Below, in pieces: positions 5,568 through 5,909 of a stretch of 5,909 bases of DNA. Position 1 is the stretch's first letter. The number at the start of each line of letters is the position of its first letter. The position numbers and the translations under genes were made by a program. The notes under the pieces were generated by a model. That model was not told the origin of the DNA. It worked only from the letters and a program-made list of their open reading frames with translations, and made no database searches. This DNA comes from DASZHC01 sp035938215. GTDB lineage: Bacteria > Verrucomicrobiota > Verrucomicrobiia > Chthoniobacterales > JAFAMB01. The DNA is taken from NCBI GenBank assembly GCA_035938215.1, contig DASZHC010000175.1:1-5909 (forward strand), written 5' to 3'.

Positions 5568-5909
5568 ATGGCCAATCTTTCCAAACCATTTATCGAGCGG
5601 CCGAAGGCGACGATCTTATTGGTTGCGGGCTTTTTTGTATTGGGAGTGGTGGCTTACTTTCAGTTGCCCATCTCGACCCTACCGGATGTCGACTTTCCCA
5701 CCATCAATGTATGGGCATGGATGCCGGGAGCGAGTGCGGAAAATGTGGCCAGTTCGATTGCCGGTCCCCTGGAACGGGCGCTATCAAATGTGCCGAACGT
5801 CACTTCGATGACGTCAACGAGCAGTTTCTCGCAAACCAATATCACCCTGCAGTTTGCTTTGGAGCGGGACATAGATGCCGCCGCGCAGGATGTTCAAGCC
5901 GCGATAAAC
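5568..5909 (+). CDS. RND efflux transporter, HAE1 (MdtB/MdtC-like) type, N-terminal 114 residues (partial)
   Basis: The start of an inner-membrane proton-driven RND pump; the rest lies beyond the right edge (full members are about 1,000-1,050 residues). The opening LSKPFIERPKATILL leads into the first membrane helix (about 13-32). It is followed by QLPISTLPDVDFPTINVWAW (32-51), the PGAS motif (53-56), PLERALSNVPNVTSMTSTSS (67-86) and RDIDAAAQDVQAAIN (100-114). The double-Ser stretch and RDID-AAQDVQAAIN closely follow MdtB/MdtC of the drug-export HAE1 branch rather than CusA-type metal pumps. The ATG at 5568 begins exactly where family members begin; only a weak GGA-type ribosome site is seen. 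It is divergent from the copper genes and has no membrane-fusion adaptor directly upstream, unlike E. coli mdtABC, so a partner must be encoded downstream or elsewhere. The family call is firm; substrate unknown. Confidence 0.92.
   Translation, partial: MANLSKPFIERPKATILLVAGFFVLGVVAYFQLPISTLPDVDFPTINVWAWMPGASAENVASSIAGPLERALSNVPNVTSMTSTSSFSQTNITLQFALERDIDAAAQDVQAAIN

Noticed and set aside
5568..5909. Calling the RND gene cusA because of the copper neighbours
   Set aside because: Its N-terminal motifs follow the HAE1 MdtB/MdtC pattern, and the divergent orientation separates it from the copper block.

Overview
The window looks like a chromosomal copper-handling region from a Gram-negative soil or sediment-type bacterium. 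Evidence for an outer membrane and periplasm includes a TolC-type channel, an RND pump, a twin-arginine signal, several Sec-type signal peptides and a lipoprotein. The family resemblance of several accessory proteins (the secreted protein ending near YIGTGR and the Cys/His-rich protein starting near TNHC) suggests Verrucomicrobiota, with Acidobacteriota as an alternative. That placement is recalled family similarity, not a search.

Almost everything reads on the minus strand. In order of transcription it holds: a possible 45-residue ORF (5474-5337); a TTG-started secreted protein of unknown function (5329-4862); a damaged ECF sigma factor gene (4823-about 4380); a secreted helical protein with several His and Met (4357-3923); a Cys/His-rich membrane or exported protein (3814-3389); a four-helix membrane protein of DUF2231-like type (3225-2716); a small Met-rich lipoprotein overlapping it by one base (2716-2441); a TolC/CusC-like outer membrane channel (2404-980); and a Tat-exported multicopper oxidase cut by the window edge (962-1). 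From the membrane protein to the oxidase the spacing is tight (1-base overlap, 36 and 17 bases), so these four probably form one operon. It plausibly continues off the left edge, perhaps into adaptor and pump genes.

The inferred joint role is periplasmic copper defence: the oxidase would convert Cu(I) to Cu(II), the channel would serve an RND-type exporter, and the small Met-, His- and Cys-bearing proteins may buffer, sense or shuttle metal. No complete transcriptional regulator is present. The sigma gene lacks its N-terminal core-binding part and is frameshifted. Its region 4 reading frame runs without a stop into the next secreted protein. Imperfect inverted repeats of the TACAA/TTGTA type lie just upstream of two genes and are candidate operators.

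The right end (5568-5909, plus strand) starts a divergently transcribed inner-membrane RND transporter. It resembles the MdtB/MdtC (HAE1, drug-type) branch rather than the CusA metal branch, so it is probably a neighbouring, functionally separate system. No tRNA, rRNA, CRISPR array, insertion sequence or phage gene was seen.
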